Assembly (NCBI GenBank): GCA_029553475.1
Contig: JAKPKV010000114.1
Location: 248,001 to 312,000, forward strand
Source: Armatimonadota bacterium
GTDB lineage: Bacteria; Armatimonadota; Hebobacteria; CAIYQO01
Direction: 5' to 3'
DNA length: 64,000 nt
A program made the translations under genes and the position numbers. Every line of letters begins with the position of its first letter. Positions within the stretch are counted from its first letter, which is position 1. The notes beneath the pieces were generated by a model. The model was not told the DNA's origin. It made no database searches and was given only the letters and a program-made list of their open reading frames with translations. Below are positions 18,359-25,537 of this stretch, in pieces.

Positions 18359-19657
18359 CTAGGCAGCGTTTGCCCAGCGTTCAATGAGCCTACCGCTAGT
18401 GCCTGCTATTTTCACACCAGTCACTTTGCCATAATCGAGCAGTAGGTAAAGTGCCCGTGTAATGTCATGCTCTTTCCGGTTGCGCCCCAAGCCGTTGCTG
18501 ATGTCCGTCCGGGTGAGTCCTTCCGACGGAGCGTCTTTCAGCATCTGGTAGATTTCATCGGCAACAGGGTCTCCCAGCTTGTCGCCGAAAATATACCGTG
18601 CGGAATCTCCGCAGTATCGCCATACGGCAAGGGCAGCCTCCAGATGCACGCGCTTGATGTCGGGGGAACCGTCAGTGAGAGCATAGATCAGCGCCAATCG
18701 AATTACCTGGGCTTCTGCACGACTCGTCACGGCCCCGAACAGTCCAAGCTTCCCTTCAGATAGTTGTTGATACCCCGCGATCCATAAATCCCGTGCCTCC
18801 GCATCTCGCTTCACTTCCCGCATCTTCTGGGAAAATTTGACTGCTGCCTGGAGCCGCTTCACGATAGGCTGTAAGGCTGCATCAGGGATACATCCACCCT
18901 CCGGGAGAATGTTCGCCCGTTCGACAAAGACCCATAAAAAGCGGTTTGCGAACCCATTGCCGGCTTCTGTGCGGTTCAGATCACGCAGCAACTCGTCCTT
19001 CGTGCAATGCCCGATAATGGAAATGTGGGCATTTGTCGCTTGGGCGGGACTATTCTTCGAGAGAATCTGGAGATTGCCCGAATCCCACGCATTGCGGACG
19101 ACAGGAGAAAGGGTATTCCCTTCCCTTTCCATCACTTTCAGCATGGAGGCAAACTCGCCCTCCATGCAGAGAAGGCGCTTATCTTCGACACCGTGGTCTA
19201 CGATGACAGAACGATAACCCGTGATTTCCTTCTTCTCCTGGATCGGCTCCAGCTTTTCAATCAGGTCTCGGACCGCCCATACCAGGCCTTCTCCACTGGT
19301 CAAGCCTGACTTGATGCAGTTCTGCGACCAGGTTGCATCAATTTCCTTACACAGGCGTTTAACCTGCCCCCATGACGTACCTTTTCGTCCCTTCGACGTG
19401 CGACCAACTTGCACGACATAAATGTTGGTTGGATGAATGTCAGCCTCGGCCTGGATATAGGCGTTTCGCCCAATCAGGTTGCCAACGGCAGCAAGGGTTG
19501 TCGTGAGAATCGCCGCAGGGTCCGCTTTAGTCTGCGGAGTTACCAGGCGCGTAAAATCCCCGATAGGCCCGTGGAACGCTGCTGCGCCTAACGAAGCTGG
19601 CTTTTCAGCATAACCGCTTGGTAACCTAATTGGCGTTTCGGTGAGCGGGCGTGTCAC
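18359..19657 (-). CDS. DUF3987-family replication protein (probably cut off by an amber codon)
   Basis: A 432-aa frame from GTG 19657. The sequence fits the DUF3987 family of phage and plasmid replication proteins: LVTPQTKADPAAILTTTLAA, VQVGRTSKGRKGTSW, LCMEGEFASMLKVMER, then a C-terminal winged helix (GLTRTDISNGLGRNRKEHD). A usual Walker A is replaced by GRTSKGRKGTS, as common in this family. The same frame stays open upstream to TAG 19817-19819 and encodes AYTVTEAIASLKQAYSREAR, which belongs with the protein, so the GTG start without a ribosome site may be artificial. The protein is thus probably the remainder of a longer gene. It is the last gene of a minus-strand replication cluster. Confidence 0.65.
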   Translation of the reverse strand: MTRPLTETPIRLPSGYAEKPASLGAAAFHGPIGDFTRLVTPQTKADPAAILTTTLAAVGNLIGRNAYIQAEADIHPTNIYVVQVGRTSKGRKGTSWGQVKRLCKEIDATWSQNCIKSGLTSGEGLVWAVRDLIEKLEPIQEKKEITGYRSVIVDHGVEDKRLLCMEGEFASMLKVMEREGNTLSPVVRNAWDSGNLQILSKNSPAQATNAHISIIGHCTKDELLRDLNRTEAGNGFANRFLWVFVERANILPEGGCIPDAALQPIVKRLQAAVKFSQKMREVKRDAEARDLWIAGYQQLSEGKLGLFGAVTSRAEAQVIRLALIYALTDGSPDIKRVHLEAALAVWRYCGDSARYIFGDKLGDPVADEIYQMLKDAPSEGLTRTDISNGLGRNRKEHDITRALYLLLDYGKVTGVKIAGTSGRLIERWANAA

Positions 19658-19816
19658 GACCGGCTCAGTAAGGTCTGGCGTGCCAGCCTCAGGTTCTGTA
19701 GGCGACAGCGATGCTCCACCATAGGTGATCTCCGCGTATTGCAGCGGTTCGCGAGCCTCCCTTGAATAGGCCTGCTTGAGCGAAGCTATAGCTTCAGTAA
19801 CGGTATATGCCTCAAG

Positions 19817-20002
19817 CTATCCCTTTGCATTTCGGTCGCTGACTCCCTGCTGATACCGAAGCATAATCTGCTCGGCTATTGGGTAGGGAACCCCATTATC
19901 GCGCAATTGGCACGAGAGCCAAAGACCCGTATCGTTGCGACATCCAGGTGACCGTGCTAGTGCCTCCTGAAGTAATCCTGTTGGCGCTTCAATCTTATTC
20001 AT
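19817..20002 (-). CDS. small helper domain usually fused to PrimPol/DUF3987
   Basis: A 61-aa frame, MNKIEAPTGLLQEALA then GCRNDTGLWLSCQLRDNG. The RND...CQLRDNG motif is commonly found inside primase-polymerase replication proteins. AGGAGG stands ten bases before the ATG, so it can start on its own. It ends at TAG 19817-19819, after which the frame stays open into the DUF3987 gene. Either an amber mutation split one gene or this element encodes the module as separate small proteins. It lies 19 bases after the PrimPol stop, in the same frame. Confidence 0.5.
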   Translation of the reverse strand: MNKIEAPTGLLQEALARSPGCRNDTGLWLSCQLRDNGVPYPIAEQIMLRYQQGVSDRNAKG

Positions 20003-20020
20003 TACGACGATTCCTCCTGG

Positions 20021-20536
20021 TTACTTACGAATGAGCTGCTGTAGTGCGTTAGGCAGCAGGTTGAAATCATATAGGTCTGGCTCGCGGAGCCAAGTATACG
20101 GCCCGTCAGTATTACGGCCACAAAAAACCGCATACCCGCCATCACCACGGATATCCAGACCAGGAAACAAGCGTGCCAGACCGGGTGTTGATTTCCCGTT
20201 GAGCGTTTTAACCGCATAGCCCGGATGTGCAAAATATACGTGAGCACCACCGCTCCCGGTCATCAAGTGCGGCTCTAAACCTAACTCGGTCAGCAAATGC
20301 AGGCCCTTGAATCCGTCAAAATCCAGGATAACGATCCCGCTGATATCGCCCGTCACGACCGCCCAGGATGGTGGATGATACGTGCCATGCCAACGTGTCA
20401 CGAGCGCTAAATCAGGTCGCGCGCGTTGCCATTCAGTCCATGATGGCAGGCATGGCTTCTTTTTGATTGTAGTAGGGAAAATTGACCAGAAAAGCTCAAG
20501 GGCTTTGCGGGCTGTCATTATCACGGCTGTACTCAT
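20021..20536 (-). CDS. bifunctional primase/polymerase (PrimPol) N-terminal domain protein
   Basis: A 171-aa protein from ATG 20536. PrimPol (AEP superfamily) motifs are visible: AVVTGDISGIVILDFDG with the catalytic Asp pair, TGSGGAHVYFAHPG with the Ser-x-His-like motif II and a GLDIRGDGGYAVFCGR segment. It would start replication of the element by making primers and copying DNA. Family members are usually fused to helper or helicase domains; here it stops after the catalytic domain with TAA and the helper piece follows separately. A GGTGG-like site precedes the ATG; a longer frame from 20608 would overlap the preceding gene and lacks a better site. Confidence 0.75.
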   Translation of the reverse strand: MSTAVIMTARKALELFWSIFPTTIKKKPCLPSWTEWQRARPDLALVTRWHGTYHPPSWAVVTGDISGIVILDFDGFKGLHLLTELGLEPHLMTGSGGAHVYFAHPGYAVKTLNGKSTPGLARLFPGLDIRGDGGYAVFCGRNTDGPYTWLREPDLYDFNLLPNALQQLIRK

Positions 20537-20591
20537 AAAAACCACCCAGAAATACACTTCCCGGCGGAGGAACCGGGAAGCGTTCAGTAGA

Positions 20592-20993
20592 TTAGAACGG
20601 GTCGTCACCCTTTGTTGGCAGCACTGCGGGCTGTTGGGCGCACGGCTTTACGTCTTCGACTTTGGGGAATTGCCCACCGTCTGTTCCTTCTTTCACGCCC
20701 AACACCAGCGTCACAACGCTGCCGATGAGCGTATCAGTGTCCAGGCGCTCACCCAGGCCAATTTCACGGCCCAAGCACGCGCCAGCCCAGCGGATGAATT
20801 TACCTTTCAGGTTCGCCGACGTAGAAGTCCACGCTTTGACTGACCGTCCGGTAAGCTCTCCGGCATTCAGTAGCTCGAAATCCCAGCGGAACTGCGGGCC
20901 ATAGATGCCGTTTTCCAGGTAAATCGCCGTTACTCTGGCGAGATACTCGCCTGCCTGAAGCAGGCTATACGCTAACGTGGTAATAACTGCCAT
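20592..20993 (-). CDS. small phage-like replication protein, possibly ssDNA-binding
   Basis: A 133-aa protein starting at ATG 20993 (AAAGGAG five bases upstream), MAVITTLAYSLLQAGEY. It resembles small phage proteins encoded beside primases (DUF669-like), with a beta-rich core (YGPQFRWDFELLNAG, AWTSTSANLKGKFIRWAGACLG) and an acidic, flexible GDDPF tail like those of ssDNA-binding proteins. The GDDPF end is reminiscent of SSB tips that recruit partners. No direct proof of an OB fold. It precedes the primase by 55 bases in the same transcript. Confidence 0.5.
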   Translation of the reverse strand: MAVITTLAYSLLQAGEYLARVTAIYLENGIYGPQFRWDFELLNAGELTGRSVKAWTSTSANLKGKFIRWAGACLGREIGLGERLDTDTLIGSVVTLVLGVKEGTDGGQFPKVEDVKPCAQQPAVLPTKGDDPF

Positions 20994-21055
20994 AAAACTC
21001 CTTTCGTTGGTTCGCGTTGTGGCGCGGGGGAACGCCATGAGTGGAGATAGAACTA

Positions 21056-21679
21056 TCATTCTTCTCCGAACATCGCGCGCTCTCGTGCCTTTCTGACTTC
21101 CTCATGCCACTCTTCGACAGCCGCGCGATTGATATGTGCGTCTTCTACGACCATAGACTCTGGCCGCCCTTCGTAGCCAGATGGCGCATAGGACTCTTTA
21201 TGCATTTTGCGCGAAAGCGCAAGTTCAAGGCCGCCGTCCTTTCGACGGAGTGTTCCCTTGCTGTAATACCAGTACAGCGGGCAACTGAACGGCTTGTGGC
21301 CAAAGAACCACCTGAGGGTGACAACCTCACGCTGCTCTAGTAGACGATACACCTCATACTCCAGCGCAAGCGCATGGCCACGTGGCTCCATTGCAGCAGG
21401 GAAGGAAATTTCATAGATGAGTTCGCGTGGCCCACGACTATAAAACCTTCCATAATAGCAGGCAACCCCACGGACTAAGAAGTGGCCTGTGACTACAGGG
21501 CATTTCGAGGAATCATATTCTTCGCCATCTTCATATAGCGCGTATGCGATATCGGCGGTTTCTGCACCAAAACATGTCGGCTCAACCGCCATGTATTCTT
21601 GCAGTTTTCGGTCATATTCTTCTCGTGTGAGGCGTACCTGTGCCAGTTGCTCAAGGCTATCGTTTTGCTTATCAGTCAT
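21056..21679 (-). CDS. hypothetical protein
   Basis: A 207-aa protein, not recognised. It has a charged N-terminus (MTDKQNDSLEQLAQVRLTRE), a beta-rich middle with many Tyr and Cys residues (VRGVACYYGRFYSRG, FFGHKPFSCPLYWYYSKG) and a helical, basic C-terminus. It lies upstream of the ssDNA-binding-like gene with 62 bases between, probably co-transcribed in the element's replication cluster. Confidence 0.55.
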   Translation of the reverse strand: MTDKQNDSLEQLAQVRLTREEYDRKLQEYMAVEPTCFGAETADIAYALYEDGEEYDSSKCPVVTGHFLVRGVACYYGRFYSRGPRELIYEISFPAAMEPRGHALALEYEVYRLLEQREVVTLRWFFGHKPFSCPLYWYYSKGTLRRKDGGLELALSRKMHKESYAPSGYEGRPESMVVEDAHINRAAVEEWHEEVRKARERAMFGEE

Positions 21680-21821
21680 TACATACCCTCCTTCTTACAG
21701 GTTCGTTTGATCCAGCAGAGTCAACTTCTGTGAATCGCAATAGTGCCGCATGAGTGCTTATGAAAAACATGCTAATCGCCTGTCAGTCATGAAATTGCCT
21801 CTTTCGGCGACTAGCGCATAG

Positions 21822-22109
21822 TTATGCGACCTCCTTTCTTTCGTCTGGCGTTCCCGTGCCAGAAAGGACTCCGGCAGAAACCGGGCCTGGCTGCTTTGCC
21901 AGCCTATCAGCCAGTTCCTGAACCATGCGTTCCAGGACAGGTCGAAGGGCCTGGTAGATACACCCGCGCACATCAATTGACGGGCCTTCTTCCACGGTTC
22001 GGGAGATCACCCGTCCGGTTCCCCGCTCCACGGTGAGCGTCACAGACACACAGGACGTGGGTTCACGCTTACTCACGATTTCGGGCTGTTGTGGCAGATT
22101 GCTTGGCAC
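21822..22109 (-). CDS. small hypothetical protein, divergent from the zinc-ribbon gene
   Basis: A 95-aa frame from GTG 22109: a basic start, SVTLTVERGTGRVISRTVEEG, then an amphipathic helix (IYQALRPVLERMVQELADRL) and a flexible Gly/Pro tail. Not recognised. A TACTAT box lies six bases upstream of the GTG on the minus strand, so it may be read from a leaderless message. It leads the minus-strand replication cluster. Confidence 0.4.
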   Translation of the reverse strand: MPSNLPQQPEIVSKREPTSCVSVTLTVERGTGRVISRTVEEGPSIDVRGCIYQALRPVLERMVQELADRLAKQPGPVSAGVLSGTGTPDERKEVA

Positions 22110-22143
22110 GCACCGATAGTACCAAATGTTTGCAGCCGATCCA

Positions 22144-22159
22144 TTACGGATATCCGTAA
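22144..22159. promoter_or_regulatory. palindromic operator candidate
   Basis: TTACGGATATCCGTAA is a perfect 16-bp palindrome in the 90-base gap between two divergent genes (22109 minus, 22200 plus). It is followed by a half-site-like TTAGGCGTAA. This is the arrangement expected for a dimeric repressor that controls both directions. The binding protein is not identified. Confidence 0.5.
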
Positions 22160-22199
22160 CTTAGGCGTAACTACAAACTTTTTTCGAGTGAGGTCGTTC

Positions 22200-23138
22200 A
22201 TGGCCTACAAATTTCTTGCAGGGATGCTTAACAAACCAGTAGATGGGTTCCATTGGGAAGACGACAAACACTGGGGAACTCCACGCCGGTTGCTTGTGCC
22301 TAATGGCGAGGAATACACGCAATTCCTCGCTGAAGACGTTCCCCCCCTGATTCAGACCTTTACTTCGTTGGAGGGCAGCAACAACGAGGAAACAGAGCTA
22401 AAGATACTCAAATTTGCCAATCAATATGGCCGCCTTGACGCACGAGCGAATGCCTATCATTCTGTGACGTGTGTTAGTGAAGCTTTCCCTAATTGGGTTG
22501 GGGAAATCCGAACCATGCGTCACCTAGTAGACCTGTGGCGTCTCGCCGAATTTGAAAAGCCGCGTGCGGGAATACCGCAACTGGAGGACTATATCTTCTG
22601 GGATGAAGAAGGCGTGCACTATATAGAATACAACCCGCAGAAGCGAGAAACGATCCTGACCCACCTAAAAACTAATCCACCATCTCGACGCCCAGTTAAG
22701 CAGACGATTGCCTCGCGTGAGAAGAATCCGAAAGTCTTTGCGTCCTTTCCACGTGGCTATCTTTCCGCACCGGCACTCTACTATGTGAGCATACAGATAT
22801 GCACGCAGTTCCAGCCATACTTCGTGCAGGAGGAGGAATATGGCCCGATGCTTATGGCCGAGTATGTACCGGGCTGGGATTATGAAAATGCGACCCCTGC
22901 TCCAACACATCTCGAACCGACCTGTCTGTTAGGATTGCTCTGGGTCCAATTTCAGGAAATGGTCACCGGGCAACGGATAGTGTATCAGTGCGAAGGTTGC
23001 AAGGGATTATTTGAGCGACTAGAGGGGGGGGGCGAAGCAGTCGCAAATATCACAATGAAAGCTGCAGGGTCATGGCGTCAAGGCGAAAACATACCGTGCA
23101 AGGATAGCCAGATACCTTATTTATATAGCGTGACCTGA
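22200..23138 (+). CDS. zinc-ribbon protein, frameshifted at a G9 tract
   Basis: Reading begins at ATG 22200 (GTGAGG upstream) and gives 312 aa. Most of it is an unrecognised region with WEDDKHWGTPRRLLVP near the start. Near the end is YQCEGCKGLFERL, half of a zinc ribbon, directly followed by nine Gs at 23024-23032 and then a run with no zinc ligands. Adding one G (or removing two) gives RKYHNESCRVMASRRKH and a stop, the usual second half (Y-x-x-x-C-R) of such fingers. The annotated 3' end is therefore probably the wrong frame. Proteins of this type in islands are commonly regulators or sensors. It is divergent from the replication cluster. Confidence 0.6.
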   Translation: MAYKFLAGMLNKPVDGFHWEDDKHWGTPRRLLVPNGEEYTQFLAEDVPPLIQTFTSLEGSNNEETELKILKFANQYGRLDARANAYHSVTCVSEAFPNWVGEIRTMRHLVDLWRLAEFEKPRAGIPQLEDYIFWDEEGVHYIEYNPQKRETILTHLKTNPPSRRPVKQTIASREKNPKVFASFPRGYLSAPALYYVSIQICTQFQPYFVQEEEYGPMLMAEYVPGWDYENATPAPTHLEPTCLLGLLWVQFQEMVTGQRIVYQCEGCKGLFERLEGGGEAVANITMKAAGSWRQGENIPCKDSQIPYLYSVT

Positions 23139-23406
23139 TGGAGGTAGAGCGCAGATACTCTTATTTCATGGCGTTGCGGGGAAGTAAGATGGAAACAGGC
23201 TTTCAATAAGCAAAAGTAATTGCCACCTTTGCATCTGGTACTGTTCCGTAGATTAGCCTCCAAGCCTTCGCTCTATCAAAGCACAGGTAATCGGTCGTGA
23301 TTGCATAAATCATGAGGAGCGCGCACAATTGATATGAGAATGCCTATCCGTGTTGGAGAAAGTATTCTGGCAATATACCATCAGAATGGGAGAGTAATAC
23401 GGGCGC

Positions 23407-24990
23407 ATGTATTGCGTGATCTATAGCCGATTCTCCTCGGATAACCAGCGAGAAGAATCTATTACCGCCCAACTTCGCGCGTGCCGGGCCTATGCTGAGC
23501 AGCAAGGCTATGCGGTCATACAGACCTATACGGATGAAGCCCGCAGCGCTACGACAGATGATCGGCCCGCGTTCCTGGCGATGATTGCCGATATCACACA
23601 AGGACGCTGCCGGGCTGATATCGTGCTCGTGCATAAGCTTGATCGCTTTGCCCGCAATCGGTATGACAGCGCCTACTATAAGCGCGAATTGCGCAAAGCG
23701 GGCTGCCGGATAGAGTCTGTGCTAGAACGGCTGGATGATTCCCCGGAATCCGTCCTGATGGAGTCTGTCATTGAAGGAATGGCGGAGTATTACTCCAAGA
23801 ATCTAGCCCGCGAAACAATGAAGGGTATGAAGGAAAATGCGCTACAGGGGCGGCATACCGGCGGACGCTGCCCCCTGGGATACTGCGTGGATGAGCGCGG
23901 GCACTATCAGATAGATGAAACAACAGCCCCTGCCATCCGCCTGCTCTTCCAGAGTTACGCACGCGGCGAAAGCTATAAAATGATCTGCGACCGGCTCAAT
24001 GCTGCCGGGTATCGCACAGCAACCGGTGGTCTGTGGCGTGCGACCTGCCTTCCAGATATTCTGCGGAACGAAAAATACGCCGGCGTCTTTGTCTTTAACC
24101 GTTCTGCGGCGAAAGTGGACGGCAAACGCAACCATCATCGCCAGAAAACCGCTGATGATATTATCCGCGTGCCGGGCGCAATCCCGACCCTGGTTGATGC
24201 CGAAACCTGGCAAGCGGTCCAAGCGCGGATGGAAGCCCATCAGTCACCGCATAATCGCGGACGTAATGGCGCAAAGGTGCTCTACCTGCTCTCCGGTCTG
24301 ATTTACTGCGGTGAGTGCGGCGAGCGGTTGGTCGGCGCGTCTTCCAGTTACCACACGCGCGTCAGCCAGGAATGGCGGCAGCGCAATTACTACAGTTGCC
24401 GTCTGAAATGCGGCCTGAAGCGCATCCAGCAAGAAGAAGTGGAAGCGGTCATCATGCGGGCACTCGAACGAGAAGTGCTCGACCCGGAGAATATGCGGGA
24501 GATGGCTCACAACGCCGTAACCGGCATGGAAGCGCGCCAGCAGACGAATCGTGGCGAAGGCCCGCATCTACAGCAAGAATTACGGCGGGTTGAGGAGCGC
24601 ATTGCCAATCTCGTGCAGGCTATTGCCAGCGCAGGCGGAGCGAATGTCCAGGCGCTCATCGCAGAGATTGACCGGCTGGAGCAGACCAAAGCGACGTTGC
24701 GGACGCGTTTGGACGAGTGGGATATCGTGCAACACATGGCGGTAACAGAGGAGCATATTTACCAGGAGTTACTCAGGCAGCGAGCGACGCTCCTTGAACG
24801 AAACCCGCTGGAAGTGAAACGAATCGTGCAGAATCTCGTGGCGCGGGTGACTGTGACTGTCGCCGATATCAAGGCGCAGTTCGCGCTCACCGCATCCAGC
24901 TTGCTGGACGACTGTGCATTCATATGGTGGAGGCGGGGGGAGTCGAACCCCCGTCCGAAGACCGGGCCACGCTGGCCACTACGAGCGTAG
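23407..24990 (+). CDS. large serine recombinase (integrase) of the element
   Basis: A 527-aa large serine recombinase. The N-terminal resolvase domain has YSRFSSDNQREES (nucleophile Ser at residue 10) and VHKLDRFARNR. It is followed by the recombinase domain (GGRCPLGYCVDERG ... ILRNEKYAGVFVFN), a zinc-ribbon CGECGERL ... YYSCRLKCG and a coiled-coil stretch rich in Glu and Leu. The last 22 or so codons (from about 24925) are read from the antisense of ssrA (the WWRRGESNPRP string), so the natural C-terminus is set by the host junction. The ATG has no strong ribosome site. It most likely integrates and excises the whole left segment at the tmRNA gene. Confidence 0.9.
   Translation: MYCVIYSRFSSDNQREESITAQLRACRAYAEQQGYAVIQTYTDEARSATTDDRPAFLAMIADITQGRCRADIVLVHKLDRFARNRYDSAYYKRELRKAGCRIESVLERLDDSPESVLMESVIEGMAEYYSKNLARETMKGMKENALQGRHTGGRCPLGYCVDERGHYQIDETTAPAIRLLFQSYARGESYKMICDRLNAAGYRTATGGLWRATCLPDILRNEKYAGVFVFNRSAAKVDGKRNHHRQKTADDIIRVPGAIPTLVDAETWQAVQARMEAHQSPHNRGRNGAKVLYLLSGLIYCGECGERLVGASSSYHTRVSQEWRQRNYYSCRLKCGLKRIQQEEVEAVIMRALEREVLDPENMREMAHNAVTGMEARQQTNRGEGPHLQQELRRVEERIANLVQAIASAGGANVQALIAEIDRLEQTKATLRTRLDEWDIVQHMAVTEEHIYQELLRQRATLLERNPLEVKRIVQNLVARVTVTVADIKAQFALTASSLLDDCAFIWWRRGESNPRPKTGPRWPLRA
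24915..24990. other. island/chromosome junction (attachment site)
   Basis: The serine recombinase gene meets the 3' end of ssrA here, GC content rises sharply to the right, and integration at the 3' end of tmRNA is a classic event. The tmRNA 3' end is complete (acceptor stem and CCA), so the element side carries the regenerated end. No second copy of the T-arm/acceptor sequence was noticed between 1 and 24,900, so the other junction should lie left of the window. The exact crossover dinucleotide cannot be read from one side. Confidence 0.65.
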
Positions 24991-25317
24991 TCCGTGGTTG
25001 CATCTCGCGCAGCGGCGGCCCACGGACGGGCCCCGGTTGCGCCAGTTATGATTCAGGTGTCACCCGATGTGCCGCATAACCGAGGCCATCGGTGTAGCCG
25101 GATTTGCTTTCGCCTCGCCGAACCCTACCGGCCCGAACCCGACGAGACGCCCCGTCAAAACGGGGGACAGTGTGCCTTACCGCTGATTAGGCGGCGAGGG
25201 CATACTGCTGTGTGCCAGTGTTGGCATTTGTGTTTGGTGCCCATTGCTAACGGGGTCAGGCGCCCCGGCTCGCGTCCAACGCCACCCATGATCCCCGTCG
25301 AAACCAGGTACGCCCCC
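24925..25317 (-). ncRNA. ssrA: tmRNA (ssrA)
   Basis: Transfer-messenger RNA that rescues stalled ribosomes. The 5' end GGGGGCG pairs with CGCCUCC next to CCA at the 3' end (with one G-U), and the T-arm GGGGGTTCGACTCCCCC is complete. The tag frame reads GCA resume codon, then PNTNANTGTQQYALAA and TAA, ending in the YALAA protease signal. An unusual point is the long Thr/Asn/Gln-rich front of the tag. It is transcribed away from priA, and its 3' end was used as the integration site by the element on the left. Confidence 0.92.
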
Positions 25318-25500
25318 ACGGTTCACGTCTGTGGCAGATGTAGTATACCCGATTTTTACGCGCGCGTGAAGAGATCTCCGGCATCGGCCGGATTTCGCAC
25401 GGGCTGATCTCGGTTTTCGCGTGCGCGCAGCGATCGGCGTCAGCGTGGCGGTGCTGCTGCCGGCGCCGCGCGCGCCCCAGCATCCCGCCACTCCCGCGGC

Positions 25501-25537
25501 TCGACGGCGTCTCGCTCTGCGGAGTATACTGTCCGCG
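25501..25537 (+). promoter_or_regulatory. priA promoter, leaderless start
   Basis: TCGACG (25501-25506) and TATACT (25525-25530) are 18 bases apart. The GTG of priA begins seven bases after the TATACT box, where transcription should start, and no ribosome-binding site exists. This suggests a leaderless mRNA. The same spacing is seen before murF (55915) and the beta-helix gene (40481). Confidence 0.6.

Noticed and set aside
22089-22199. Upstream extension of the zinc-ribbon gene to 22089
   Set aside because: It would cover the divergent promoter and palindrome; ATG 22200 has a GTGAGG site and a better N-terminus.
1-24900. Second tmRNA 3'-end copy (other attachment site)
   Set aside because: No T-arm/acceptor-like sequence was noticed; the left boundary is probably outside the window, but I scanned by eye only.
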